A stretch of 64,000 nucleotides of DNA from Ligula intestinalis (GCA_036362985.1 JAYGXS010000004.1:65127856-65191855); one strand, 5' to 3'; positions 42,641 through 54,842 are shown, numbered from the stretch's first letter. Notes: generated from the letters alone by a model not told the origin. A program made the numbers and translations.

Positions 42641-43265
42641 GGAATCCACCCAGAGGAGGGTTTATTGTCTACAAAACCAGAGGAGTCGCCTTCTCGGGTG
42701 GTAGTTGCCGCTGGCTTATCTCCAGCGCGCTAATATGCCCCCGATTCTAGGCGAAGCCCGGCACTGGGGTGGACTGGCAGTGCCCTCACAGTCCATGTGC
42801 AACTCACTGTCTGAGAGGTGACCGTGACTTACAAGTGATTGTTACGCGCGTTCGTCTGTAACCTGATTGAGAGCAGTGGAATAAAGTCAACTGCCGTGGC
42901 AAACTTAAGCGGTCCTTGAGGAACTGCAACCAGTTGGCACGTGCTTAGGCTCGCGTGCTTCTGTTTCCTCTCCAGAGATTTAGGTCATCGCGTGGGTACG
43001 GGCACCACGAAGGCATATGAGTTTGAAGGCAGTTCGAATTGACAAAGGAATCATTGTGGCAGTCAGCGGCAGGCACGATGTGTTAGGAGAGCCTGCAAGG
43101 CTGCAAGCATTTGTTCAAGCTAGACTCCTAACAAGAGTTACCACAAGAATGAATGCGTTGAGAGAATGGAATCTTTTGTGTCGAACACAGCCTCTTTTTC
43201 ATTTTCACTAGGCGATAATGGAAGTCTGTATATTAACTAGTCGGCACCAGCACAGGCCAGCAAGT
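42641..43265 (-). repeat. LTR-like repeat, family C
   Basis: Begins with GGGTTTATTGTCTAC (minus AATAAA) and then follows the order of landmarks of 19650-20130 (GGCGAAGCCCGGCACTGGGG, CAACTCACTGTCTGAGAGGT, TCTCCAGAGATTTAGG). Diverged relatives in the opposite orientation lie around 60790-61310. Confidence 0.55.
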
Positions 43266-43439
43266 ACGTTATAGTTGCGTTTAATGTAAGGACTGGGGAC
43301 TGGGACTGTCACTAAAATTATCCTCTGGCCCAGTCTGTTCAATTACGGCATTGACTGGTTTAGCCGGAAGACCCTACACGAAATTGAATTATCACCCAGT
43401 CGCCGATTGACTGAGTTCGACTACGTTGAGGATAGCGCC

Positions 43440-43660
43440 TTGTTTTTTAAGCTTTCATGAAAGACAGCACTATGTCGGTCGGTTTATGCATGAGCGCTAG
43501 GAAGACGAACATGTTTTTAAGCTACACTCGTGACCAGAAGGTGTCGAACAGAGGGTCACTTAAAAACCTGACTGGATCTAGTTCGTTAAGGCATGGAGGT
43601 GGTTCTTGGACCTTCGAAATGCGCTTACTATCAGTGGAACATAGGAGAGATTGAGCTCCT
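43440..43660 (+). pseudogene. RTE-like reverse transcriptase fragment
   Basis: VGLCMSARKTNMFLSYTRDQ resembles the RT thumb of RTE/CR1-type LINEs (VGL.IN..KT). The flanking frame is short and no other RT motif is found in phase. Tentative. Confidence 0.45.
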
Positions 43661-44405
43661 TAGGTCTGCTGTTACAGATCATCACGCTTCGTGACATCAT
43701 CGAAACCGGCAACAGCAGGCATGATCGTCACCGCACCAAGTGAGAAAGTAATGCAAGGGGAAATTCAACGCTGGATTCAATATGGACGGTCTCCTAGGTT
43801 AAACGCAGTTTAAGACCGGAAAACATTATTTTCTCATCTTCGGCCTCCGAACTTCGTCTTGTATATTGTCAGATGTAAATAGGATTTGAAGGAAGCGGAA
43901 GTGCTTTTAAGACACTCCGTCATATTTAGTTCTGATAGCTTTCGTGTAATTATAATCTCAGATGAAAACTCAATGTCGAAGAACCTCTAGAGTGGACTGT
44001 CTGTTCTACGAAACCAATCAACAGATCGCCTACCGAGTCTTGACATTAGCCGCACCAATCAGATTGGATTCAGTAATCAGCTATTACTCGAACCATTTCG
44101 ATATTCACATCAAGAATCCTCATACATAGATGGAGTAGGTAAATATACGAAGAAAAAGTTGCGAAGACAGCTAATACTCTGCGTTATTTAGATAAAAAAC
44201 CGACGTATGCATTTAGCAAACACGGAAGTGACTAACGAGCGATGCAATTGTTAAGCGCGGACGTGAGCCGATATTTGAATTGGCTACTGTGATCATCTAA
44301 AATGGCGGCCGAACCTGACCACCGAACAAATAACGGAAACTTTTTATTTATTTCCAGTAGACCTGAGCTGGTTAACAAGTAGCTAAATGATGTCTTGTGA
44401 CTTCA

Positions 44406-44915
44406 TTACTGAAAGCGCGAAGGCTCGTTATACTTATTTGTACTTGTTGCGCTGACGATCATGGCTGATCTAGCCGGCCTTGATGATGTCCTGTACAGTG
44501 CTTCTCCGTGCGCGATTATCCGTGGCAGCAGACCCCGACAATTTGAGCCACTCTCATCGCCAGAAACCGAATACAAAAGGTCCAAGAACCACTTCCATAT
44601 CCTGACGGACTGAGTCGAGCTAGGTTTTGAGCTGACCCCACTTCGGCGTTTCCAATTAGGTAACGGTTTCGGGTCGAGGGCAGTAACATTGAGCTCGTAA
44701 GGTTGACGGCGCAGAACGTGTCCAAACCAAGTCAATCGTCTTTCTTGGATTGCCTGGGATACCCTTGCGATGTTGTCGCAGCGAGTGCGGACTGAATCAT
44801 TGGAGAGTAAGTCGGCGTATTTCACTCGAATGATGGTCCTCAAGCAGTAAAGGTTAGACTTCCAGTTTCCCGACCGGTTATGACGGAGCTCAGATTTACT
44901 GCCCCCGGGCATCAC
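44406..44915 (-). pseudogene. LINE C-terminal fragment (RTE/CR1-like)
   Basis: 169 codons open on minus: CLRTIIRVKYADLLSNDSVR, then AIQERRLTWFGHVLRRQPYE, then a Trp/Lys-rich region. The R.L.WFGHVLRR motif is common at the C-terminus of endonuclease-RT LINEs. RT core and endonuclease are absent. The ORF is uninterrupted, so it is fairly young. Confidence 0.72.
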
Positions 44916-44939
44916 GTTTTACTTCTGATGTACGAATTT

Positions 44940-46640
44940 TAGAGTGAATGTCTTATTTTCGGGTACTCGTTCATTCCGACTTTTCTACGCCATCTTGCTC
45001 AAACTCTCCCAGTACTGTACTTAACACAATTTACTCATGTCACAATACAACAATGGATGGACTTATTAGGCTAGAACAATCTGATTTCGATCCAAGTGCT
45101 TCAGACGCTTTTATAGAACAGGACAGAATTTAACGTCCACAACCAAAGGTGTGGAACCGAACAAGCTAGACATTCTGAATAAATATTGTAGCCTCTACAG
45201 TCGGCGAAGGCCTCCGTGAGTCGTCTATTTACGAAGATGCGATATACAGCCAGGGAGGACAATCTGTCGAGCAGTTCATTTAAAATAGAGACCGTTGGCG
45301 AAAAACAGCCACGCTTACTTTAATTCTCGCGAAATCTAGCACAGCCTCCCGCAGATGGTTCCTGTTCCCATGTCCCTCTGGGCGGCATAACAAACTTTAT
45401 GCCCAAATGCATTTTATATCACTATATCCGACAGAAATTACTTACGTATATGAATTAAAACTCTCAAACTGCCTTTTGGCCATGAACGGTATTTGCCGAA
45501 CCAGTCTTTCGTCGGCTTTATTAACTTCCGCTACTGAGATGTATGAAAGCCCCATCCCGTCCCGCGCACCTTTTTCGACACGTGGGACGATGCAGCACGA
45601 AATCGGCACCACGTGTCATCGTAAATTATAAAAGTAATTATAAACTTCTGCCTTTTTTCGACGCTGTGTCAGACTTAGGAACATTTCCAATTACAAATGA
45701 TAAAGACGTGCTTAAGCGGTGCGACGCAAAGGGAAGCAGAGCAACAGCAATTTAAGCTGCAAAGGGCGCAGTCTATAAATGTAACAAAAAACGACGGATA
45801 CATTGATGCATTAGGCAGTCGTGAGGTAGAAACGCTCTGGTTATCGTAGACGAAAATTTTGGCGCAGCTTTCATAGAACCTAAAAATATCTAACTGCAAG
45901 AAAGCGGGGCAAACACGCTGCAACAAATACGACTAAGTGGGTACTGACGTTTATGTGCGTAGCCTGTGGGCAAAAGACGAATATAAAAAGAATACAAAAT
46001 CCTGCCAAGTGACTGACAGTAATTTGGTACGGCGAGATATGCGTGGCTCCATTACTGTTATATACTCGCCGGCGATAGTCTTTCAGCACCCCACGCGGTA
46101 TTTTGAAGTAAAGTCCATACGTCTTCCGATTATCAACATGGCAGGTGGAGGCCTAACTAGTTTGGTCACACGCACATATAAAACGACAATGATATGAAAT
46201 ACAATCATAGTACGTTCGGAAAAGCAGGATTGAACTGGTGAAAGTTGAGCAAATACTTGCCATTTCAATAGTTCAACATGCCCGACTCTTCTGTGCTTGT
46301 TTTCGCCCCGACTGTGAACCCTTAAATCTGCGAACGTATGAGAGCGAACCCCCGCTCAGTCATCTTCAGCTAAAGCGGGCGTTTATAATTTTTTAATTTA
46401 CTTATGGTACCGTAACAACAGCAGCTTACTCAGTTAATAATAAAGAAACCGTTATTAAAGCCACTGGACAAGAGCTTAAATGCATTAGGATTCATCAAAA
46501 AACGCCTGGAGTGACTGGTGTCACGCAACGACCGGAAGCTCAGTTTATAGACAACAGTTTAGAAACAGAAGAATGCTGATCCTTAGGCATACACTGTCGT
46601 CTTAGAAAACAATAGCTTCATAAGAGGTAAAGCATAAGTT
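44940..46640. other. Unassigned sequence downstream of eIF1
   Basis: Contains the eIF1 3' flank on minus. Plus-strand ORFs at 44948-45133 and 45407-45631, and an ATG-less open stretch near 46405-46580, have no recognisable family. Confidence 0.35.
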
Positions 46641-46661
46641 ATATAATACAATGTCAAGCGT

Positions 46662-47022
46662 TCAAAATCCGTGAATTTTGATTTGATCCTCCTTCACAAG
46701 ATTGTACTTTTTGAGAAATTCAGCAATGTGGTCCCGTTGATCACCTTGTAGTTGGAGGACCTCACCGTACTGTTCATGTTCGACGACATTGCCATTACAG
46801 GCAAAGTCTTTCTTGCAAGCCTTTAAGATGCGTTTCTTATCAAATTTGTCGGGAATTCCCTGGACCGTCGTTAACGTTTTGCGGCCATTTCGCTGCTGTA
46901 TACGGATATGAACTGCAGTCTCGCCCTTAGCTGAGTCACCTTCGTCGGCGAATGGATCTTATAAGAGGGTAAGCATGGGTAGAAGGCAACTCACCTCTGG
47001 TCTGCAAATTCTGCAAGGACAT
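46662..47022 (-). CDS. EIF1: Translation initiation factor eIF1 (SUI1 family)
   Basis: Two exons on minus: 47022-46995 (ATG plus 28 nt, MSLQNLQTR and the first base of an Asp codon) and 46957-46662 (stop TGA at 46664-46662). They are split by a 37-nt GT...AG intron (46994-46958). The product is 107 residues. The SUI1 fold is complete: DPFADEGDSAKG, VHIRIQQRNGRKTLTTVQGI, KACKKDFACNGNVVEHEQYG, EVLQLQGDQRDHI and the terminal KEDQIKIHGF. eIF1 binds the 40S subunit near the P site and enforces start-codon selection. The splice falls just before the PFAD motif. No stops or frameshifts, so it is probably functional. An acceptor-like CCTTTCTCAG lies 9 bases upstream of ATG. It has no long ATG-initiated ORF because the second exon lacks an early Met. 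Confidence 0.95.
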
Positions 47023-47255
47023 CAGCTGGATCTGAGAAAGGCCAACCGCCGAAAATGAGTGATTTTAAACGAGACATTTCAGTCTCTTAAAATTGTCCGC
47101 GTCCAGTCAAGGCTAGAAATATTCAGTTACACTAGCGACTCCGAGATTTGTTATGCAATATGCCGTCATCCAAATCTATGGGATTATTCTTTATCGATGA
47201 AGCGTGAAAACCTACTAGTTCTGTAAAAGCTAGGTCAAGTGCGTCCAGAGAGTAT
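47023..47255 (-). promoter_or_regulatory. Upstream region of eIF1
   Basis: About 230 bp between eIF1 and the 3' end of a LINE. Pyrimidine-rich CCTTTCTCAG at 47041-47032 (minus) looks like a cis or trans splice acceptor. No TATA box is convincing. Confidence 0.35.
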
Positions 47256-47261
47256 AATTCA

Positions 47262-49430
47262 TTATATATATATATAAGGAAGAGCGGCAGAGCCTTTGAA
47301 AACCCTATTTACGGATAGATGCTGTCAGATCATGCATATTGTACAAAGTCATAGATTTACTTTATAAATTGTTGTTGTCTTCCAAATGTATGAGCAGCAA
47401 GCAAAGTAAGATCAAGCCTTCGTTTGAATGCGTCGACGCTTTCAGCAAGAACAACCGAGGAAGGAAGTTTATTCCATTCTTCAATGAGCCGCTGGGGGAA
47501 GAAGTGGGCCCGCACTTCTAGTTTGTCATGGTGTTTCTTCAGTGTGTAGGGATGACCGCGTAGATGTATTGTTTGTGTGAATTCAAAGAAGTCGGTCATC
47601 TGAAGAGCACATATCATATCTCCTCCGTATTGCCTATAATAGAAGGGAAAAAGATCGAGCCTATCTAGAAGGCCTTTATATGGGAGACCTCCTAAGCTGC
47701 TGACTAGCTTGGTCGCCCTTCTTTGTATTTTTTCGAACATTGAGTAATCTTTCTTCATCCAAGGGCACCACGCCTGGACACAGTACTCTTACATCGGCCG
47801 AACAAATGTTCCGAAGACTCGCCCAAAAAGCTCCTCATTAAAATAGAGGAAGGATCTTCTGATTGCTCTGAGGATGCCCATAGCCTTCTTTGTGGTTTCA
47901 GCACAGTAATTTGACGGTTTGAGGTCGGGCGTCATGCGTATACCTAGATCCCGTAGTTCGTTCACTAGCTCGAGTTGATGACTTCCGATCGATTAGTCAT
48001 ACTCAAATGGTATCACCTTTCTGCGACTGGAACGTAAGCGGATAACTTGGCATTTGTTGAAGTTCAGCTGCAGTAGCCCTTTTTCACACCACTTTTGCAA
48101 GCAATCCAACTCATTTTGTAATGTCTGTCCATCCTCTGAGCATTCATTGGACTTCCAGATCTTTTGATCGTCTGCAAACATGACTTTCTCACAGGTGAGG
48201 CAGTCAAGGCAGTCGTTCACATATACCAGAAATAGAATGAGACCCAGAAAGCTTCCCTGTGGAACCCCACTGGATTCGGTTTTCCATTCTGTCTTGGTGT
48301 CTCCAATACAAACACGCTGATGCCTGCCTGTTAGGAAGTCGGCTAACCATTTGAGTAGGTTTCCAGTCACACCCATTTATTGCAGCTTTGATATAAGTCA
48401 TCTGTGTAGAACCTTATCGAATGCCTTGCTGAAGTCAATGTAGACCGCATTGACCGACGAACCCATCTCCAGAGATTTTTTTCAGCTTTCCATGGATGTT
48501 ACCAGGTTTGTGAGACAAGAGTGGCCACTTATCAAGTTTTTCTCCTCAATATGTCTCATTTTTTCCGTTTTGATTAGTTTTTCCATTAGTTTGCAACAAA
48601 TTCTTGTAAGAATAACTGGTCCAAAGCTATTAGGTGAAGTTCTCTCTCCTCCTTTATAAATAGGGGTTATGTTGGCCAGCTTCCAGTCAGTAGGCAGGGC
48701 CCCTTTTCCATTGAACTTTCAAAGATCTTGGAAAGCGGGGAGGCAAGTTATTCTGCGAGCTCATTTAGAAGTTTCGCTGATAATCCATCTGGACCAGGCG
48801 ATTAAGTGGGCTTTAGCTGTCACAAGGCGTTTCTTACAATGTCTGTTGCGAACGATAACGTGCTAATTTTATGCACCGTTGGGACCATACATTGCTGTAC
48901 ATCCTCGTCAAAAGGCGGCTCCTTGGTACACACAGACATAAAGAAATTGGACAAGAGGTTCCCCTTATCTGAGTTATCCCTACACTTGTTTCCCTCGTTA
49001 TCTTTCAGACAAGGGATGGGATCTCGATTCTGTTTGGCCTTATTCACATAAGAAGAGAATCTTTTTTGGGTAAGGAGCTATTCCGTTGACAAGTTCTGCC
49101 TCAAAGGCCATTCTTTCTTTTCCAATTAGTCTTCGACATTAATTTCGCTGTTTTTTTAAATTCTAAGAAAAGTTGGGGCTGTTGATATCAGGCGTATTTT
49201 TTTCCAAAGTCTTCTTTTCTTCTTGAAGTTCCTCTTTGTGTTCGGTGTCACCCATTCCGGCCGGGAGATGCGCAAGCTTTTCTTAAGCGGGCAACAGTCC
49301 TCTACTAGTTGCTGAGCTAAGTTCCTAAGGAAGCACCAGGCGTCGTTCGGGTCAGGTACGTATACAGGGCTCCAGTCAGTCACGTTAAGTTTTCCTTTCA
49401 TTTCATTTCCTTTCATTTTGTTGTACATCC
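47262..49430 (-). pseudogene. CR1-like LINE, degenerate, 5'-truncated
   Basis: Read on minus from 49430: an EN-RT linker (DWSPVYVPDPNDAWCFLRNL), FFMSVCTKE typical of CR1, RT with GVPQGSFLGLILFLVYVND and FADDQKIW (48376-47993), and a C-terminal region with KIQRRATKLVSSLGGLPYKG and RLIEEWNKLPSSVV ending in stop at 47357. Several frameshifts and stops separate these blocks. It ends near a (TA)n stretch at 47263-47276, possibly its tail. The endonuclease is missing. Confidence 0.8.
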
Positions 49431-49454
49431 AGACTTCAGCCTGTCCCAGATATC

Positions 49455-50014
49455 ATCAATTTTTCAAACTGGTCTCAGTTGGTCTGTTCCCCAACAAGGG
49501 GTCAGCATATTTTAGATTTAATTTTCACGAATGACATTTCCCCCCATTTCGTTGACTTCAATCAGAACCTCTTCCCAAGTGACCATACTTTTATCCATTG
49601 TTGTCGTCCGCTTGCGTCTACGAAAAAGGCTAGCATCATTCGTACCTATTGTGCGTTTGACATAGCTGATATTACTTGAATTAACAACCTCATGGATTCA
49701 CAAGACTGGCAGGAGCTTTCCTATGCGAACAGTGTAACAATTCTCTGTGACTTAATGACGGCAATTTCAAATAGCATTTTGGCATTTGTGCCGACAAAAA
49801 ATGTTAAGACTTATACTTCGGACCCTACCGTTCCTCATTTCCTTTTATCTAGACTAAAGAAATTGCAAAGACAGTTGAAAGACCAGTCTACTAGTTCATT
49901 ATCTGTGCAGCTTAGAATCGCAGAGATTTTCGAATTAGCGTTTAAGATTCGTCTTGCACGGGAAAAGCAGAGGGAATCTGGCGCACTCAGCGAGTTAACC
50001 TCTGCAAAATCTTT
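49455..50014 (+). pseudogene. Jockey-like LINE, 5' fragment (end of endonuclease and linker)
   Basis: SPTRGQHILDLIFTNDISPH and FPSDHTFIH are the last endonuclease motifs (LDLIFTN, SDH). The linker 49692-50014 follows. It abuts the CR1-like element head-to-head, and its coding continues at about 50930 after a Penelope-like insertion. Confidence 0.7.
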
Positions 50015-50929
50015 TCAGCTGCTTCAGCTCCGTGCATGAACGTGGCTACCCCTTGCGTTTCATCCAAAAATACAGTTGCCCTTTACGGCCAAAGTCTACG
50101 GACCAGTCGGTTCCGAGAAAGCCCGTTTTTATATCCTTACCATTTAAAGGAGACAACATCGCGAATACAATCAAGCGAAGACTACTCTGTTCTATATAAA
50201 GAACTAAATATGCAGCCGAACTTGTTTTCCTCACTCCAACAAAAAGGCTCCCAATTAACCGGCCAAAAGATGCCTTGCCTTTGCACGCCACCTCAAACTG
50301 CGTATACGAATTTACCTGCACTTGCGGATGCAGGTACATTGGCCGTACGCAAAGGCAATTGGCAACCAGGGCTACTGAGCATTTGCCTACTTGGCTTTTA
50401 AAACAGGACAACAAAGTACCACGTTCATCTATTACAAAACACTTACTAGACAGTGGTCATTCGGTTGACACTAACACATCGTTCCGCGTTCTTGTTCGAG
50501 CAAGAACAAACCGGACCTTACGATACATAGAAGCATCCTACATACGGCGGGCGAAACCTGACCTATATAAGCAACTAGACCATGTAGTCAATCTTCAACT
50601 GCCGTGGTAAATACATACCACACCTTTATTTTGTTAAAGCCCGCCCCCCCATTTCTTTTGGTCCCAAGTTTAGCAGTTACAATAACTTTTGGCCACTTGC
50701 CACGTTGATACGACCTTGCTTTTATCGATTTTGTGTAAATTCAACTTGATGTGTTCTCTTAATATTTCGTTGTTCATGCACGGAGCGGAAGCAGCTGAAA
50801 AACGCTCTCGAAATTTATTCGCGCGAATAAATTCTGCTATTCTGTCTTGCTTTAAATTATTACCGGGAAAAAATGCTTTAAATTTCGCTGCAAAATCGAT
50901 TGTCCAGCTGTTCCGTCGTCGGTCCTCCG
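50015..50929 (+). mobile_element. Penelope-like element 3' part inserted in the LINE
   Basis: Translated in pieces: HERGYPLRFIQKYSCP, LPFKGDNIANTIKRRLLCSI, KRLPINRPKDALPL, then an uninterrupted GIY-YIG domain at 50275-50610: CVYEFTCTCGCRYIGRTQRQ, LATRATEHLPTWL, KHLLDSGHSVDT, and the terminal YKQLDHVVNLQLPW. Upstream has one stop. The order RT end-linker-GIY-YIG is that of Penelope-like elements. Junctions are inferred from where the LINE frame breaks and resumes; no target duplication was resolved. Confidence 0.78.
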
Positions 50930-52590
50930 CTAAACGAGGTCACAAAATCCCCCTTTACTGAATGAAAATAAAACCTTTGTGTAAAATGAGTCTGCGAAGT
51001 CTGAACTGTTCAATGCATTCTTTGCAAAGCACCTTACGACGGAATCTGAATCGGTCCCGTCCTTTCAGCCATGCTCAGTCAATACTATCAGTACCATAGA
51101 TTTATCCATAGAAGTAATTCGTAAGCACATTATCCGTCTCAAAAACTCGCACGCATCGGGAACGTACGGCCTTCCAAATTCACTTACCAAGAGCGTATTC
51201 AGCTTTCCCCGATTGCTAAGTCATCTATTGTCAGCTTATCTTCGAAACGGTTTCTTTCCTGACTCATGGAATATATCTATTATTCTTCCAGTCTTCAAGT
51301 CAGGATCGCGTTCGGACGTAAAAAACTACCAAGGTGTTCATAAAACCCCGGCCCTAGCCAAACTTCTGGAAAAGATCATTTTTAATCAAATTCTCGATTT
51401 TAATGTAGAAAATAAACTATTAAACGCCTCATAGCATGGAATTCTACCTGGTAGATCATGCGAAACCTACCACTTGGCATTCTTTAACCTAGTTACTTCA
51501 CTTCGTAATGAACATCAATCAGTCATCGTAATTTACTTTGACCTTAGTACAGCTTTTGACAAGGTGCCGCATAGGCGCCTCTTCGTGAAACTGGAAGCCC
51601 TAGGCATCAGGCCTCCTCTCCTCGATTTAATTGCCTCCCACCTGTCTAACAGCAGCCGGAAGGTCTTAGTAGGCAAAAGCTACTCCATGCCTCAGCCGAT
51701 CACGAGTGGCGTTTTACAAGGCACGGTTTTAGGTCCCCTCTGTTTCATTCTTTACATAAATTAAATTTCAACAGTGCTAAATAATTCGGAAAATTTCATT
51801 TATGCTGATGACCTAAAGTGTATTTACTCATTTTCTAAGGACACGGCCAGTAGTTGTGTTGATAAAGTTTACGCAGACTTGCGTACCCTCTCAAGTTGGA
51901 GCGCTACATGGCAAATTGAGTTTTCTCCATCCAAATGTAGTTTCATGTGTTTTGGTCCCGCAAGGCTTCCTGGACGCATTATCTTCCAAAATAGTCCACT
52001 ATTAGAAAGGATTGGGGTCTTACATGAATAAGCTTGCATTATCACCTCATTCAGATCGAATTTCTGCCAAGGTTGCACGGATATGGGGGTTTATATCGCA
52101 TAATATTTCCCTTCCAGAATTGAATTTAAAACTATACCGCATGTTTGCTCTCCCTATACTTTAATACTCCTGTCCGCTTTTTGGTCTCATGACCCAGAAT
52201 GACCGTAGTAAGATTGAAAAGGTTCAGCGTGTTTTCACTCGTAAAATATTTTCTGTTTCTGGGTCTCGTATGTGTTATACAGATAGATGTCAGTTAGCAA
52301 GCATTGAATTGCTTTGGGTAAGAATACTCGAAGCTGGTATATGCTTTCTTTTTCGCGTTAACAATAGTCCTTATCTCCCACAAATTAACGCTCTCCTTCC
52401 AGTAGACCAACCTTACGCCACTCGTAACTCTTCCATGATAATTTTACCACCCCGTAGCTCCACGTCTAAACGTTCTCGCTTTTTTACCTCCAAATATGCT
52501 TTTATTTGGAACAACCTTCCACTCGATATTAGGCTGTCTTCTACACTATCGATTTTTAAAGACAAATTACATAAGCATTTAAATTTTTAG
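50930..52590 (+). pseudogene. Jockey-like LINE reverse transcriptase, copy 1
   Basis: Resumes with NESAKSELFNAFFAKHL, then ISIILPVFKSGSRSDVKNYQ, VIYFDLSTAFDKVPHRRLF, SGVLQGTVLGPLCFILYIN, FIYADDLKCIYSF (catalytic YADD) and the C-terminal FIWNNLPLDIRLSSTLSIFK, stop at 52588-52590. In-frame stops after NKLLNAS and LYIN and a frameshift near 52030 inactivate it. Confidence 0.82.
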
Positions 52591-52594
52591 GTGA

Positions 52595-52925
52595 AATAAA
52601 GTAATTACTGTCTGTTTCCTTTCCAAACACGCAAGTTGTAGATTTTGAAAAAGTCCTCCTGGCATTTGAAGCAGATTCAAGCATCACTTCCAAGGGCTGC
52701 GAAGTCTTCTCCGTGTTTGCAACCTTCGCTGTGGTTTTCGAGGTCACTCTTAATGGTTATCGCCAACTTTCCGATGGGTTCTGGAGTCCGGTGGGTCGCA
52801 TCTCGGTGATGTTGCCTTGACTTCTACTGTCTTCTCCTGTTGTCCCGGAGTACCCCTTCTTAACTCAACACAATATTATTTTTTCCCATGACCATAAACG
52901 TCCCGAACCTTCAACATCAGGTCCC
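52595..52925 (-). repeat. Dispersed repeat (inverse of 12370-12750)
   Basis: Begins TTACTGTCTGTTTCCTTTCC right after the stop of RT copy 1 and ends near CGTCCCGAACC(T)TCAACA. It separates two RT copies of the same LINE family. Confidence 0.55.
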
Positions 52926-54785
52926 TTATCTATTTTGACCTTCCTAAAACATTTGATAAGGTTCCTCATAGGAGGCTCCTAGCCAAACTAGAGGCTATAG
53001 GATTTCGTAGTCCTCGTCCTGACTTCATCAGACCTTATCGTTCAAATCGACAAGAAAAAGTCTTAGTGGGGTCCTCATACTCTACTCCTTCCGCAATTTT
53101 GAGCGGTGTCCTTCAAGGTACCGTGCTAGGTCCTCTTCTCTTCTTATTTTACATAAATGATAGTGCATTGAGTGTTAAACACTCCCAATCTTATATTTAT
53201 GCAGATGATCTCAAGTGTGTTTGCTCCTTCTTTAACTCTACGGCCGCGAGATGCCTAGAACAAATTCATTCTGATCTGCACGCTCTTTCGGCGTGGAGCT
53301 CAACATGGCAGATGGAGTTCTCACCTTCTAAGTGCCGATACATGTGCTTTGGGCCTGAAAGGCTGCCAAAACCTGTTATTTTTCAAGGTTACCCAATGAC
53401 TGAATGTTCCAGTATCAAGGACCTAGGATTAAGCTACACCAATAAATTAGACCTTTCTCCTCATGCCGATAGAATTACAGACAAAGCCGCACAGATTTTC
53501 GGCTTTATTTCTCATAATTTATATCTTCCTGAAATTAAATTAAGACTTTATTGTATGTTCGTGCTTCCGATCTTAGAATACTGTTGCCCCTTTTTCGGTC
53601 TCATGAATGAAGTATGCCGTTTAAAAATTGAACAAATTCAAAAAAAGTTCAACGAAAACTGCTGTATCCGACAGCTTCTAATACTTGTTACTCAAATAGA
53701 TGTCAATTAACGAAACTAAGGTTCCTTTGGTTCAGAAGATTGGAAGCAGGCTTTTGTCTCCTTTTTCGGCTTGATAATAGCACGAATTTACCCACGACTT
53801 CTGTCATTACCCCCGTCAGCCGTCCCTACAACCTAAGAAACTCGGCACTTGTTATACCCCCTCCTGCAACTTCCGCATGTAAACGCTCCTTGTTTTTTGC
53901 TTCCAGATATAGCTTTCTTTGGAATAATTTGCCAATCGAAATTAGGTCGTTAACTAGATTGTCTGCTTTCAAACGGAGACTGCACATTTATCTTAACACT
54001 GATTCTATTAACTTTCTATTCTCCTCATCTTTTCCGAGCAGCTTTCTCAATGACTCCGAGAAAGGACCATCAGGAATTTAGGAGATCCGCTTGAAACTAT
54101 TCTCTCTGTCGCATGTCAACCGAGAACCTAGATGTTTCCATTAACCACTGCTTAATCAAACGAAGCTACGCGGAATTACTCAGTCTAAAATGCTGCAGTT
54201 TCGTTGACTACTCACATTCATCAGACCACCCACACCTATTTCTGCTCTACTACTATGTTCGTACTACTATCTTCCTAAGCACTTTTTTTTCTCTTACACA
54301 CTTTTTAAACATGGAGGCCCGTTGAACACTGTCTCCATTTTCACTGTAAGAGTTTTTTTTTTACTGCCATAAGTCTTTGTTTTTAGTTCAAAATTACCTG
54401 CAAAACATTGCTAAATGTTGCCCCAAAAGAACAATTTCTGCTGACATTATTACGACTTTCTACGTCTACTTGCAAATATTGTCAAATTCTTTTATGAATT
54501 CTTATTTTTTCAAAATTAAGTTTGTACAGATAGTGCCGTACTGGCGCTGAAAAACTGTAAATTCCAAATCTAACCACATCAAACCCTGTTACCTGTTAAG
54601 GCAGTTTTTCTCCTATAGTTTTTTTTGAAAATCGGTGGCCCGCTGAACTCATCCACCGATTTAGGAGTTTTTTATACTGCCAATGACAATTTTTTATAAG
54701 AGTTCACTTTTTATCATTATTATTTTCACGCTAGCATTAAGTTTGTAACGACAGGGCCCCTTGGGCCTTAAATCTAAAAATTATT
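52926..54785 (+). pseudogene. Jockey-like LINE reverse transcriptase, copy 2, with 3' UTR
   Basis: 5'-truncated inside the RT: FDKVPHRRLLAKLEAIGFRS, SGVLQGTVLGPLLFLFYIND, SYIYADDLKCVCSF, MEFSPSKCRYMCFGPERLPK, then SFLWNNLPIEIRSLTRLSAF. One frameshift at about 53700. The 3' UTR ends with AGTTTGTAACGACAGGGCC...TTATTATTTTTA, the same end as at 12049-12140. Clearly the same family as copy 1 but a separate insertion. Confidence 0.8.
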
Positions 54786-54842
54786 ATTTTTATCCTCAAC
54801 GAACCCAGTCCTACTCTGCAAAGGTAAGGACAGACTGCCAGC

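Noticed and set aside
45407..45631. Small plus-strand ORFs at 44948-45133 and 45407-45631 as genes
   Set aside because: No conserved motif, no plausible splice partners and no composition shift.
50275..50610. A host GIY-YIG nuclease gene (e.g. SLX1-like)
   Set aside because: It is preceded by Penelope-type RT-end motifs, lacks the zinc finger of SLX1, and lies inside a LINE.
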